The notes: a model not told the origin generated them from the sequence alone. A stretch of DNA of 64,000 nucleotides from Dyadobacter sp. (GCF_017744695.1 NZ_JAGIAS010000010.1:1-64000); one strand, 5' to 3'. Shown: positions 17,092 through 26,376, numbered from the stretch's first letter. Made by a program: numbers and translations.

Positions 17092-17146
17092 TCAAGGTTG
17101 AGAACTTGTTTGCCTAAATATACTAAACCTTCTCCCGTTTGCGGCC

Positions 17147-18865
17147 CTAATGGCTAACTTTCGCCATTTCTTCCTCGCGCAGCGCTCGGCGGAGGATCTT
17201 GCCAACGTTGGTTTTGGGGAGCTCTTTCCGGAACTCGATCTGACGCGGGCACTTGTAGCCGGTGAGGTTCTCTTTGCAAAATGCTTTCACCTTTTCCTCA
17301 GTCAGTTCCGGATCTTTTTTGACTACAAAAATCTTTACCATTTCTCCCGATTTCTCATCCGGAATACCCACGCAGGCCACTTCCGCAACGCCGGGGCATT
17401 GGGCTACCACATCTTCTATTTCATTGGGATAAACATTGAAGCCCGAAACGAGGATCATATCCTTTTTGCGGTCCACAATCTTGAAGAAGCCGTCAGGGTC
17501 CTCGATCCCGATGTCTCCGGTTCTGAACCAGCGACCGCTTTCGTCTTCCAGGATCACTTTGGCGGTTTCGTCGGGGCGGTTGTAATAACCTAGCATGATT
17601 TGCGGCCCTTTGGCGCAGATTTCGCCTCGCTCGCCGATGGGTAGCCACTTGTCGTCCTCGCCAAGAATGCGCATTTCTGTACTTGGAAATGGAAGCCCGA
17701 TGGTACCTTGCTTGTGTTTGCCATTCAGCGGGTTCACCGAGAGTACCGGGGAGGTTTCGGAAAGTCCATAGCCTTCCACCAGCGGGCAGCCGGTAGCTTT
17801 TTCCCAACGCTCTGCGACGATTTTTTGCAGCGCCATTCCGCCCGCGATCGTGATTTTAAGGTTCGAGAAGTCGACCGAAGCGAATTCCGAATTGTTTAAC
17901 AAACCATTAAAAAGGGTATTCAAACCCGGGAAGATATGGAATGTGTTTTTCTTTAATTCCTTGATGAATGCGGGAATATCTTTCGGATTCGTGATCAGCA
18001 CATTCAATGCGCCCCATTTGATACCGCACAATCCGTTGATCGTCATCGCGAACACGTGGTACAGCGGCAATGCGGCAATGAGTGTCAGCTGTCCGGTCGT
18101 TTCGGAGTTCCGCATTTTGGACATCAGCCATTCGTTAATCCCCTCTACATTGGCGATCAGGTTCCTGTGCGTAAGCATGGCGCCTTTGGACACGCCCGTA
18201 GTGCCGCCGGTATATTGGATAAATGCGAGATCGAGGCCCGAAACATTGGGTTTCTGATAAGTGATCCCTGAACCGACCGATAACGCATGGGCTAGTGTCA
18301 CCGTGTTTTTAAGGTGGTAGGCTGGTACCATTTTCTTCACATATTTCACCACCGCATTCACAATCAGCTTTTTAGGGAAGCCGAGCATATCGCCGATTTC
18401 GGTAATGATCACATGTTCGATATTCGTATTGACAATGACTTTTTCGAGGTTAACCGCGAAATTGGCGAGTATCACAATAGCCTTTGCCCCCGAATCCTTG
18501 AACTGGTGCTGCATTTCGCGCGGCGTATACAGTGGGTTCGTATTCACAATCGTGAGACCTGCGCGCAACGAGCCCATCATCACCACCGGATATTGCAGCA
18601 GATTGGGCATTTGCAAGGCAATGCGGTCACCTTGTTTCAGGCCGACACTCTGAAGATACGCCGCGAAATTCTGCGAAAGTTCATCCAATTGCCCGAAAGT
18701 GAGCTTTTTATCCATATTGGTAAAAGCAGCCTTACCGGCATGTTCCCGGAAACTCGATTCCATCAGTTCGAGCAGGGACGAATACGCATCCGGATTTATT
18801 TCATAGGGGATGCCCTCCGGATAGTTTTTAAGCCATGGATAGGTATCCTTCGAGATCGAGACCAT
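17147..18865 (-). CDS. fadD: Long-chain fatty-acid--CoA ligase
   Basis: A 572-residue AMP-forming synthetase. Seen: P-loop IQYTGGTTGVSKGAMLTHRN, VEGYGLSETSPVL, the YNRPDETAKV and WFRTGDIG motifs, DRKKDMILVSGFNVYPNEIE and the C-terminal catalytic lysine in KTNVGKILRR. It activates fatty acids with ATP and CoA for beta-oxidation or lipid recycling. ATG at 18865 (MVSISKDTYPWLKNYPEG) matches the usual N-terminus; an in-frame ATG 75 bases upstream adds hydrophobic residues not found in the family. Confidence 0.93.
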   Translation of the reverse strand: MVSISKDTYPWLKNYPEGIPYEINPDAYSSLLELMESSFREHAGKAAFTNMDKKLTFGQLDELSQNFAAYLQSVGLKQGDRIALQMPNLLQYPVVMMGSLRAGLTIVNTNPLYTPREMQHQFKDSGAKAIVILANFAVNLEKVIVNTNIEHVIITEIGDMLGFPKKLIVNAVVKYVKKMVPAYHLKNTVTLAHALSVGSGITYQKPNVSGLDLAFIQYTGGTTGVSKGAMLTHRNLIANVEGINEWLMSKMRNSETTGQLTLIAALPLYHVFAMTINGLCGIKWGALNVLITNPKDIPAFIKELKKNTFHIFPGLNTLFNGLLNNSEFASVDFSNLKITIAGGMALQKIVAERWEKATGCPLVEGYGLSETSPVLSVNPLNGKHKQGTIGLPFPSTEMRILGEDDKWLPIGERGEICAKGPQIMLGYYNRPDETAKVILEDESGRWFRTGDIGIEDPDGFFKIVDRKKDMILVSGFNVYPNEIEDVVAQCPGVAEVACVGIPDEKSGEMVKIFVVKKDPELTEEKVKAFCKENLTGYKCPRQIEFRKELPKTNVGKILRRALREEEMAKVSH

Positions 18866-18999
18866 AATTTCAGAGCAAAGGGTAAGAATGACTATTTGTG
18901 AATTAAGGTAATCAATTAAGCCAAAAAAATATCGAACCAATACAATTTATTTTTGACCTTAAAAACCTGCGAATTTGTGTTAAATCGCAGACATTACGA

Positions 19000-19509
19000 T
19001 TACCGGCGGCTAATTTCCCAACGCCAGAGCAGCCCTTCGTCGGGGTCGTTGACATCCTCGGTCTGGGCAAAACCCAACTTTTCCAGAATGTGCCCGGATA
19101 CATTCTCCTCTGCCAGCGTGTGCGCGATTACCTTACGTACGGACGCGTGCTGGAATGCGTGGTCCATCAAACCTTTGGCGGTTTCGGTGCCTAGCCCTTT
19201 CTCCCGATACGACGGAATGATTTCATACCCGATTTCCACCATGCCATTCGGGTCGGGCTCACCTTTGTAGCCACAGGAGCCGATCAGCATATTGTCGGGA
19301 ACGTGTATAATGAGGTAAACCCACCAGTCGCGCAACGGCGGGTGGGCTTTCCAGCGGTGATAAGATGGGGTGAAAGTATCGCGAAAATCCGTCCACTTTT
19401 TAGGGACGTTTACGCCCATAACGCGGGCTAATGTATTGTTCCCCATGCGGATGGCGTCATAAAGCGTATCGTCGCAGGAGATAATTCTTAAATGGGGGGT
19501 CAGAATCAT
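19000..19509 (-). CDS. GNAT-family N-acetyltransferase (RimJ/RimL type)
   Basis: A 169-residue GNAT. It has HVPDNMLIGSCGYKG, the family's VEIGYEIIPSYREKGLGTET (acetyl-CoA pyrophosphate loop) and AHTLAEENVSGHILEKLGF. RimJ/RimL-like enzymes acetylate N-termini or amino compounds; the target is unknown. Separate from the gene at 19542 by 32 bases on the same strand, so it could be the last gene of that transcript. Confidence 0.85.
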   Translation of the reverse strand: MILTPHLRIISCDDTLYDAIRMGNNTLARVMGVNVPKKWTDFRDTFTPSYHRWKAHPPLRDWWVYLIIHVPDNMLIGSCGYKGEPDPNGMVEIGYEIIPSYREKGLGTETAKGLMDHAFQHASVRKVIAHTLAEENVSGHILEKLGFAQTEDVNDPDEGLLWRWEISRR

Positions 19510-19541
19510 AATAAAGGAAATGAGCCCCCCAATTTAAGAAA

Positions 19542-20933
19542 CTATGAATTGTTTTCGTCAAAGCGGTCGGTAATTGCCTTGCGGATGGCCTGGTGCGGGC
19601 GCATTCCCGTGCTGCGCGTACGTGGCACGGCGCGGTCGGCGGAAGCATTGGATTTGGCCCGTAATGCGAGGTTTGATACCGTCAGATGGCTGTTACGCCA
19701 GGCGTCGTATTCCTCTTCGTTCATCACGTCGCGGGTTACCTGTCCGTGCGCATAACCGTCGCCGAACGACTGAATGCGGCTGTCGGTCAATGCCTGTTTG
19801 CGTTCGTTTTCCAGCGCTTCTATTTCGGCCCTGATCTTCGCTTCCTCCGCTTTCAGTTCTTCCAGTTTAGGCAACAGCTCGATTTCGTTTTCCAGAACGG
19901 TTTTCTGGGTCATATGCTGCGTTACGGTCTGCTGCAACGGTTCCATTTGTTTCAGAATCCGCTTTCTTCTCCTGCGCAGACGCCACAATTTAGGGTCGAC
20001 CTGCAACCAGCGGTACCAGAAGCCTTGCAATACCGGCAGGGCCATACCCAGTGACACCGCGCCCGCGATCGCGAACAGTACGCCGCTCAATACGAACGAC
20101 AGCAATGCCCACGGGCTGTTTACAAGATCAAGATTCAGTTGATCGGAGTTTTGAAGTGCCTGCTCGATTTTCTTGGTCAATGCGGGGCTATCCACCGGCG
20201 CGCCGGTCAATGGGTCCACCGCATTCAATTGCAGGTTTTTCACCGATTTATTGATCGCTTCTTTCAGCTTGTCGGTGCGGTAGGCCTCATAACGGAACCA
20301 ACCGAGCACAATCAGCGTCACGATCGCGAAAATGGAAAGGACCAGTTTGAAACCTGCGTACCGCGATTTCGCTTTCGGCGATTCATCCTTGTGGTACGGC
20401 TCTTCTACCAGACGGTCGTAAGCCGGTTTCAGCAGCACCGAGAGCATCGCCAAACCGATCGCAAATGCCCAGGCTTCGTTCGTGTTCCGGATATTCAATG
20501 CATAGGCGACGATCTCGTGCGAGATGATCAGGTCACCGGCGATAAACGAAATACCTGCCGCGAGAAAGATCAAACCGGCGATCAGCGAATAGGAAGGTGC
20601 TTTTGCGGTGCGTTTCTCTTTCAGCTCCTCGGTTTGCGCGTCGATTTCGTTGATCGAGCGCTCCATATCCTTCATTTGTGTGGCTGCATTGTTGAGGCCC
20701 ATTACCTCATTCTGCAATCTGCCATACACGGCTTTATGCTCTGTCAGCGCTTGCTGGTTCCGTGACCTGGTTTCCGTGAGTTCCTGCCGCTTTTCGTTGA
20801 GCCGGTCCTGGATCCAGTCGTGGTTTACATTGCTCGACAAATAATTCTCATATACTTCACGGTCGATACCTTCCATTCCACGCGTGTAGCCGTGTTGGTA
20901 ATCTCCGTTTTCATTCAGATTTTGCTCGTTCAT
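19542..20933 (-). CDS. Unknown coiled-coil membrane protein
   Basis: I do not recognise this 463-residue protein. It has an acidic N-terminus with DYQHGYTRGMEG, a long coiled coil (~45-110), hydrophobic segments at ~115-135, 153-171, 194-213 and 275-302, a basic stretch (WRLRRRRKRILKQM, 317-330), a second coiled coil (~330-382) and a polar tail containing GDGYAHGQVTRDVMNEEEYD. The alternation coil-membrane-coil is shared with the next upstream gene (21014-22258), suggesting partners or distant paralogues. ATG 20933 is used because an in-frame ATG 51 bases upstream adds a hydrophobic, unlikely start. Function unknown. Confidence 0.7.
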   Translation of the reverse strand: MNEQNLNENGDYQHGYTRGMEGIDREVYENYLSSNVNHDWIQDRLNEKRQELTETRSRNQQALTEHKAVYGRLQNEVMGLNNAATQMKDMERSINEIDAQTEELKEKRTAKAPSYSLIAGLIFLAAGISFIAGDLIISHEIVAYALNIRNTNEAWAFAIGLAMLSVLLKPAYDRLVEEPYHKDESPKAKSRYAGFKLVLSIFAIVTLIVLGWFRYEAYRTDKLKEAINKSVKNLQLNAVDPLTGAPVDSPALTKKIEQALQNSDQLNLDLVNSPWALLSFVLSGVLFAIAGAVSLGMALPVLQGFWYRWLQVDPKLWRLRRRRKRILKQMEPLQQTVTQHMTQKTVLENEIELLPKLEELKAEEAKIRAEIEALENERKQALTDSRIQSFGDGYAHGQVTRDVMNEEEYDAWRNSHLTVSNLALRAKSNASADRAVPRTRSTGMRPHQAIRKAITDRFDENNS

Positions 20934-21013
20934 GACCTTTATTTGGGTTGATCGAATGTGAGTTAGGATAAAAAATCGCGCCATCGGCGCATTTCCTGAT
21001 CATATTTCTGCCA

Positions 21014-22258
21014 CTATTTGCCCTTCTGAATCAGGTTAAGCTGCCGGGTAGTCAGCTCGTTTTTCATCCGGCGTGCAAGGTAAAATTCGCTTTCAAAAAG
21101 CTTGATAAGCATGTCTCGCTTGGCAAAAAGGCGGTCGCGTTCGGTCTCGGCGTGGCTCTGTTCGCGGAGTACTTGCCACTTCTTCACACGCAGGTCGTCG
21201 ATTTCTTCCTGCAACGTCTGGCATTCGGACTCCCAGTTGTAGTTATTTTCAACAAAATCCTGGCGGTCGCGACGAATATTTAACCAAACCTGGAGGTCGT
21301 TGCGCAGCACGGTAATGTTGCTGAGCAGCAGTTTTCCCGCAAAAAGGAAGAGGAAGAATACAAACACGAACAGCGCAAATGCCTGCCACCAGGTTTGGAA
21401 GGTAATCACATTCGCAAAAACAAACAATGCGGCCGCGAATGGTAATCCTATTTCTTCCAGCAGCGATTTCCACGTCACTTTCGAATCCGTATCATGGAAA
21501 AGCGAAATGCGGCCGAACAAGCTGAACATCCCGGCCAGGAACACACCCAGCGCGATCCATGAATTGTCAGCAAATGCCGGTTTCAGCGACTCTCGAATCA
21601 GGAAGAAGTTCCCCACGCACATGGCTGCGCATAGCGTAATGCCTATGAGCGTGCGCGGGAGGTGATGCTCGCCTTCCGCTCGCGCGCCCGGAGTTTTCAG
21701 TCGCTCCTGCAACTCGTCGATGCGGTTTTGTTTCTGGCCTATGAAAAGGTTCAGCTCCTGAATGCGCTCGTTATGCTCCTCGATGCTGGCAAGATGCGAG
21801 GCGGCCAGGTTCGAGAAGTATTTATGGATAATGTCGGTTTTCTCATGCGGGTCAGATTCCGAAAGACCGAAAAGCACGCCTTCATCGCGCAATGTGTCTT
21901 CATCTTCGAGCCAGTATGGGATCGGTACTTCCACTTTCGGAAGTTCCTGTGCTTCGGGTTGCCATTGCGGGAGTGCCGGTTGCGGTGCAGCGGGTAAAGG
22001 TGCTTGCATCTGCGGCACTGCTTGCTGAGGTGCTACCGGCTGAGGTGCTACCGGCGGAGGCGCGGGAGCTTGATACTGTGGCACAGCAGCTGTTAATGGT
22101 TGCCGGGTGCCGGCAACGGGTGTCTGAGTGATCGGATTTTGTTCCACTGATTGGGTAGGGGTGTCGTTCGCCTGAACAGGCTCATCATCATAAAATTCGT
22201 TTTCGTCGGACTCTCTCGGACGAAACCAGCCGGCAATTAATTCAGTCAGTTTGGCCAT
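21014..22258 (-). CDS. Unknown proline-rich coiled-coil membrane protein
   Basis: Unrecognised 414-residue protein. Order: short N-terminal helix (LTELIAGWFRP), acidic patch, a proline/alanine/glutamine-rich linker (~55-105), LPKVEVPIPYWLEDEDTLRD, a coiled coil (~155-190), four hydrophobic segments (~203-221, 233-249, 271-287, 290-312) and a C-terminal coiled coil (~340-410). The PIPYWLEDEDTL block, just before the coil, looks like a conserved binding motif. Its layout mirrors that of the gene 80 bases downstream. The proline linker resembles that of the gene 97 bases upstream, so the three products may act together at the inner membrane. Inference only. Confidence 0.7.
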   Translation of the reverse strand: MAKLTELIAGWFRPRESDENEFYDDEPVQANDTPTQSVEQNPITQTPVAGTRQPLTAAVPQYQAPAPPPVAPQPVAPQQAVPQMQAPLPAAPQPALPQWQPEAQELPKVEVPIPYWLEDEDTLRDEGVLFGLSESDPHEKTDIIHKYFSNLAASHLASIEEHNERIQELNLFIGQKQNRIDELQERLKTPGARAEGEHHLPRTLIGITLCAAMCVGNFFLIRESLKPAFADNSWIALGVFLAGMFSLFGRISLFHDTDSKVTWKSLLEEIGLPFAAALFVFANVITFQTWWQAFALFVFVFFLFLFAGKLLLSNITVLRNDLQVWLNIRRDRQDFVENNYNWESECQTLQEEIDDLRVKKWQVLREQSHAETERDRLFAKRDMLIKLFESEFYLARRMKNELTTRQLNLIQKGK

Positions 22259-22355
22259 AGTTTTTCATGGGTTAGCCTGCGATTATCCATGAAAACAAAC
22301 AAATTCACTATTATATTGTGATGACCGGCTATTAAAAAAGGTAAGCGACTGGGAA

Positions 22356-23048
22356 TTAGGACATTTCAAACATCTTCTGTAACGCTTGCCAGAGTTTTTT
22401 CTTAAGATTCCGGTCGGCTTCGATCACCACCAGTGGATCGACGAGCAGGAACCAGATACCTTCCAGATTTTTAGGCGTATAAGGTACGAGCAACAGGTCG
22501 AGATGGAGCTTGATCAGCGGTACGCCGAATGAAATAAAGAAGTTGGTCTTTTTACCCGAAAGTACCGTACGCGCGTCCTGCCCGGGCATGAAACTGAAAT
22601 TCACGACATCGCTGGTTTCCAACGAATGGCCGACGGCTTTGAGGATATTATCGAGGAACAAGGCTTCCGACATCAGCATTTCCCGCTGTTTCGGCTCGTC
22701 GGTGAGGACAAGTACTTTGTGTTTCAATGCGGGGAATGCAGTGGCGGGCGCCGGAGCAGGCACATTTACAGGCGGTGGGGCCGTCACTGCCGGTGTTTGA
22801 GGCAATGCAGGTGCATTGGTTGGTACCGCTGGCGTTGTTGGTTGCGACGAGCTGGGTGGTTGTACGGCCGGCGTCGCAGGTAATGTGGATACGGGCGCTT
22901 GTATGTTCGCGGGCTCAGGTACGGGTGGCTCGGGTTGTGCCGCAACCGTGGCAGATGCCGGGCGTTCGGGCAGCGCGCGATCTTCCAGTTGAAACAAAGT
23001 TTCATGCTGGTAAAGGATCTGAAAAAGTGCTACCGGTGAATGTTCCAT
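22356..23048 (-). CDS. Proline-rich protein with a HolD-like C-terminal domain
   Basis: A 230-residue protein. Residues 1-22 form a short conserved-looking head (LFQILYQHETLFQLED), 25-107 a low-complexity Pro/Ala/Val/Thr linker, and 108-230 a globular domain: HKVLVLTDEPKQREMLMSEA, LDNILKAVGHSLETSDVVNF, FFISFGVPLIKL and GIWFLLVDPLVVIEADRNLK ending KLWQALQKMF. The domain order and the final pre-assigned Leu/Asp-Pro-x-x-hydrophobic-x-x-(N/D)...K..LW.. pattern recall the psi subunit (HolD) of DNA polymerase III, but I cannot confirm this by eye. It begins 6 bases after the SNase gene stop. Treat the function as unknown. Confidence 0.65.
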   Translation of the reverse strand: MEHSPVALFQILYQHETLFQLEDRALPERPASATVAAQPEPPVPEPANIQAPVSTLPATPAVQPPSSSQPTTPAVPTNAPALPQTPAVTAPPPVNVPAPAPATAFPALKHKVLVLTDEPKQREMLMSEALFLDNILKAVGHSLETSDVVNFSFMPGQDARTVLSGKKTNFFISFGVPLIKLHLDLLLVPYTPKNLEGIWFLLVDPLVVIEADRNLKKKLWQALQKMFEMS

Positions 23049-23054
23049 GTGTTA

Positions 23055-23624
23055 TTACAAATGTCCCAGTTCCATTCCGGGCTGAGTCCAGATGCCTATT
23101 TTCTGCTTGTTAGCAGCTATTTCAAGTTTGGCATATTCCTGATCGTGCGAATACTTTTTGAAATGCACGGCCAGTCCTTTTTTGACTAATTCCTTGTTCA
23201 AAACTTTACCGTCGGGCAGTACTACCTCACCCAGCAGGCGGCCGTATTTATCAAACTCGCCTTTGTGGCGGATACTAACCACCTTCCGGAAGCATTTCTC
23301 ACTTGTAAACTGCTTCGCATTGTTATAAAAAGGCATATTACGCTCCGGGCAGTTGATATGCAGAAAACGTATCCGCACATTTTTGCCCATCCTGCGTCCT
23401 GACTTTTTCCCTGAATAAATGTATTTCAGCTCGATCGTGTCACCATCCTGGATGCCGATCACTTCGGCTTTGAGCGGATTGGGTAAATCATTGTTATTGC
23501 TGAATTGCCGGTTTTCTTCCGAGGTCAGCGCGCACGAGGCGAGCATGGTCGGAGCACTAGTGAGAACAAGGAACAGCAGGCTGGAAAATGCAAATCGGGA
23601 AATCAGGAAACGGAAATCAGGCAC
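23055..23624 (-). CDS. SNase-like (thermonuclease) lipoprotein
   Basis: A 189-residue protein with a signal peptide and lipobox (MLASC, Cys31), then an OB-fold nuclease domain: EVIGIQDGDTIELKYIY (metal-binding Asp), VRIRFLHINCPE (the catalytic Arg of SNase lies in this type of strand), and KYGRLLGEVVLPDGKVLNKE with VKKGLAVHF. Staphylococcal-nuclease relatives cut DNA and RNA outside the cytoplasm. Translation starts with GTG; no ATG lies before the signal peptide in frame. First gene of a run of four minus-strand genes with the proline-rich and coiled-coil proteins. Confidence 0.8.
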   Translation of the reverse strand: MPDFRFLISRFAFSSLLFLVLTSAPTMLASCALTSEENRQFSNNNDLPNPLKAEVIGIQDGDTIELKYIYSGKKSGRRMGKNVRIRFLHINCPERNMPFYNNAKQFTSEKCFRKVVSIRHKGEFDKYGRLLGEVVLPDGKVLNKELVKKGLAVHFKKYSHDQEYAKLEIAANKQKIGIWTQPGMELGHL

Positions 23625-23672
23625 GCGGAATATTCATAAAGTTTGAAAGTCAAAGATAGGTATTGTTTCCGA

Positions 23673-24065
23673 TCAGTTTTGATCCAGTTTGTACCACTTG
23701 ATGTCTTTCAATGGCGCCCGCCTTGCCACTGAGGCAGTTGGCGAATAATTTTTTTCCAGATAATCGAGAACCGGTTTTTCAGCGTCGCCAAGCTCCCAGA
23801 GGTTGTGGTTGGCCTGCATCCAGCGGATTTTTTGCTTCCAGCCGTCGCGCGTAAAGCGGTTGGCGATGATCAGCTTGGTGGAATGGCAATTGGTACATTG
23901 CGCTTTCACCATATACAGGTTTTCATCGACGATAAGGCCCGTTTCCGGGTCTTTTTTGGTGGTATCGGCGAGTGCCGTATCGGTATTGGTATATTTGGCC
24001 GGCATTTCGGGCAAGGTTTGAAAAACAATACCTGCACCGAGCATGGCAATCAAAAGGATTTTCAT
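23673..24065 (-). CDS. Monoheme c-type cytochrome, partner of sulfite oxidase
   Basis: A 130-residue exported protein with signal peptide (MKILLIAMLGAGIVFQ) and one heme site CTNCH (57-61). The flanking AQCTNCHSTKLIIANRFTRDGW is typical of small cytochromes next to sulfite oxidases (SorB type), which take electrons from the molybdenum centre. It starts 35 bases after the sulfite oxidase stop, so they share a transcript. Confidence 0.85.
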   Translation of the reverse strand: MKILLIAMLGAGIVFQTLPEMPAKYTNTDTALADTTKKDPETGLIVDENLYMVKAQCTNCHSTKLIIANRFTRDGWKQKIRWMQANHNLWELGDAEKPVLDYLEKNYSPTASVARRAPLKDIKWYKLDQN

Positions 24066-24100
24066 AAACTATCGTATTTGCCCGAAAGCATTGTGGTACA

Positions 24101-25336
24101 TTACCCAACTTTGACGGCGATTCTTTCGCAAGCATTGTTCAGATACCCGCCCGGGTTCCAGGCAGGTGCCAGCATGGGTTGCGCCACGCCCGTTTCGTCG
24201 GTGGCTTTCACCCATACTTCGTAGTATCCGTTGGTCGGAAATTTGATATGAGTGTTCCAATGTTGCCACGCCAGCCGGTTCACCGGTGCTTCGAGTTTAC
24301 ATTCTTTCCAGGTAGCCCCGAAATCGATCGAAACCTCTACCTTCTTAACGGAATGGTCTCCCGCCCACGCGTGGCCGCGTAGTGCGAGCTCTTTCCCCGG
24401 GTCGATCATCGCACCTGTTTTGGGATACGTGATCAATGATTTCACCGGCATGGATTCGATGATTTTGTAATATTCGTCGGTTGCCGGAATATCGGTTCCC
24501 GGTGCTACCGGGTTGCGGGGCAGTTTGTAGCTATGGCCTTCCATTTTGGGACCGTCGTGTACTTTGTTCCGCACCGAAATGCCGCTCAGCCATTTCCCCG
24601 AAACGGAAGCAGGCCAGCCGCCGATTACGAGTCGGAGCGGGTAGCCATGGAACTCAGGAATGTCCTTTCCATTCATTTGCCACGCAATGAGTGTCTCGTC
24701 CTCCATGGCTTTTGCAATGGGCACACCGCGCGATATGGATTCTTTTTTAGGATCGCGGCTCAGGTGAAGGTCCTTGCCGTGGTAACCTATATATACGGCA
24801 TCGCTTTTGATGCCTACATCGTTCAGAATGTCTTTCAGCCGCACGCCGGTCCATTGCGCGCAATGCACCGCACCCTGGCCCCACTGGTTACCAGACGCCT
24901 GCGGCTGATAGCCCGAGCGGCCGTTTCCGCCGCATTCCAGCACCAATTGATAGGAGTATTGCTTGAATTTCTTTTTAAGGTCGGCCAATGTGTAAGTTTT
25001 AGGCGCTTTCACCGACTCCCCGTCGATCGTCAGCGTCCAGTTGGCAACATCTATTTTCTCAGGCACAAGACCGTTGTTGCGGATGAACATGTTCTCAACG
25101 GGTGTCACGCGGTCGTCGAGCAAATGCACCGGGGTTTCCACGTTCCAGGGTTTGTCGCCCTGTACGATCATTTCCGCACTTTTACCTTTCAACGCATCCT
25201 TCTCATCCAGGAAAATGGGACGGTACCCTGCTGGCATCCGGTTTGCAAAAACGATCTGGCTGCCCATTGCAGTAGCCAATGCTGTGAGGCTTCCTTTTCT
25301 GAGAAAATCTCTTCTGTTTAATTCGGAATTCATCAA
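24101..25336 (-). CDS. Sulfite oxidase-like molybdopterin oxidoreductase
   Basis: A 411-residue Tat-exported enzyme (NRRDFLRKG at residues 8-16). The molybdenum-binding cysteine is Cys135 in LVLECGGNGRSGYQPQ; TGVRLKDIL, YIGYHGKDLH, and the C-terminal dimerisation domain with WAGDHSVKKVEVSIDFG and WQHWNTHIKFP match the SorA/sulfite oxidase family. It would oxidise sulfite to sulfate in the periplasm and pass electrons to the cytochrome encoded next. Other members use different substrates, so sulfite is the likely, not proven, one. A Bacteroidota -7 box lies just upstream. Confidence 0.88.
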   Translation of the reverse strand: MMNSELNRRDFLRKGSLTALATAMGSQIVFANRMPAGYRPIFLDEKDALKGKSAEMIVQGDKPWNVETPVHLLDDRVTPVENMFIRNNGLVPEKIDVANWTLTIDGESVKAPKTYTLADLKKKFKQYSYQLVLECGGNGRSGYQPQASGNQWGQGAVHCAQWTGVRLKDILNDVGIKSDAVYIGYHGKDLHLSRDPKKESISRGVPIAKAMEDETLIAWQMNGKDIPEFHGYPLRLVIGGWPASVSGKWLSGISVRNKVHDGPKMEGHSYKLPRNPVAPGTDIPATDEYYKIIESMPVKSLITYPKTGAMIDPGKELALRGHAWAGDHSVKKVEVSIDFGATWKECKLEAPVNRLAWQHWNTHIKFPTNGYYEVWVKATDETGVAQPMLAPAWNPGGYLNNACERIAVKVG

Positions 25337-25368
25337 CTGGTTCAGGAAAACTTGTAAAACATTATTTC

Positions 25369-25399
25369 CAAATTTACATAAACCGGACGGCTTAAACCA
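25369..25399 (-). promoter_or_regulatory. Promoter of the sulfite oxidase operon
   Basis: On the minus strand TAAATTTG (25369-25376) is an exact -7 match; 20 bases upstream the -33 triplet reads TGG instead of TTG (25397-25399). Transcription would start near 25362, about 26 bases before the ATG. Confidence 0.5.
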
Positions 25400-25431
25400 T
25401 TATTTCGGGCCAATTTGGGCCATTTCTTAAT

Positions 25432-25461
25432 AAAAAAGAGGTTGCCTGTGATGGTAACCTC
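25432..25461 (-). terminator. Terminator after the ferritin-like pair
   Basis: On the minus strand arms 25453-25461 and 25438-25446 pair (one mismatch) with a 6-base loop, then TTTTTTA. It separates the ferritin-like operon from the sulfite oxidase promoter. Confidence 0.65.
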
Positions 25462-25557
25462 CTGATTCATAATAGTGTGTAGCGCGGCACTTTGAGCATC
25501 GCTCATTGAAAAGTGCATGTATATGCCCAACAGGGAAAGTTTACGTTAATCGGTAAA

Positions 25558-26349
25558 TTATTTTTTGATGAATGGTCCCGCAATTGCGAGCACTGCTTCT
25601 TTGGTCAACGGCTCATCGAAGGCCTCGGTAATGGCGGCGTCGCTCTTGGATGCAAGCCCTTTGAGATTTACACCTCCCTGCGTCATATTATCTTCACCGG
25701 CGTAGATGGCTGCTACGGCACCTTCCTTGCCTGTGATCCAGCCTTTCATCGCGGTATTACCCAGCAATGTCGCAGCAAGCCGTCTAGCCACTGCCGCGTG
25801 GCGAGCTTCTATCGAATGTACCTGCAACGCGTATTCGAGTATCTGCGGATCGGCTATCAATACGCCGGCCTGGCCCTTGTATGCGCGTACACCCGTATCT
25901 TCGAGCGCGCTGGAAACAGTTACGAATGTTTTGTAATTGGTAAATACATCGCTGAATGCGCCACCATACTGGAAATCGAAGGTAGGTTTCGCAATGGCTT
26001 TGCTTCCCAATGCTTTCACCAGGAACGCTACGTGTTGCGTTTCGTGCTTACCGATTTGCGTGAAAATGGCTTTATCAGATGCCGGAATGAGGTTCGCAGC
26101 TGCGTTACCCGCTTTGTAGAACTCGTCTTCGAGGTATTCGAGCGTCAGTGCGTAATTGAGCACATCCACAGCAGCGGCCGACTGCGCAAAAGCCTTGTTG
26201 ACGATTGCTGCAAATGCGGTAGGGATCGCCGCTGAGGCCAGCTTGCTTCCTGCTTTGTGCATAAAGTGGCGGCGTGAGGCGTATTCCAGTCTCCCGACGG
26301 CGTCGCCGTCAATTTGCTGAAATTGATCTATGATTTTGAAAATATCCAT
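25558..26349 (-). CDS. Exported ferritin-like domain protein
   Basis: A 263-residue protein of the Ferritin_2 (PF13668-like, desiccation-associated) group. A Tat-like N-terminal region (ASRRHFMHKAGSKLASAAIP) precedes a four-helix bundle. Metal-binding-type glutamates and histidines are in LEYLEDEFYKAG, IGKHETQHVAFL and VHSIEARHAAVARR. Iron binding is plausible; no enzymatic role is established. It follows the second ferritin-like gene by 27 bases, and the two are distant paralogues. Confidence 0.82.
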   Translation of the reverse strand: MDIFKIIDQFQQIDGDAVGRLEYASRRHFMHKAGSKLASAAIPTAFAAIVNKAFAQSAAAVDVLNYALTLEYLEDEFYKAGNAAANLIPASDKAIFTQIGKHETQHVAFLVKALGSKAIAKPTFDFQYGGAFSDVFTNYKTFVTVSSALEDTGVRAYKGQAGVLIADPQILEYALQVHSIEARHAAVARRLAATLLGNTAMKGWITGKEGAVAAIYAGEDNMTQGGVNLKGLASKSDAAITEAFDEPLTKEAVLAIAGPFIKK

Positions 26350-26376
26350 TGTGTCTGATCCTGTTAGTGTGAATGA

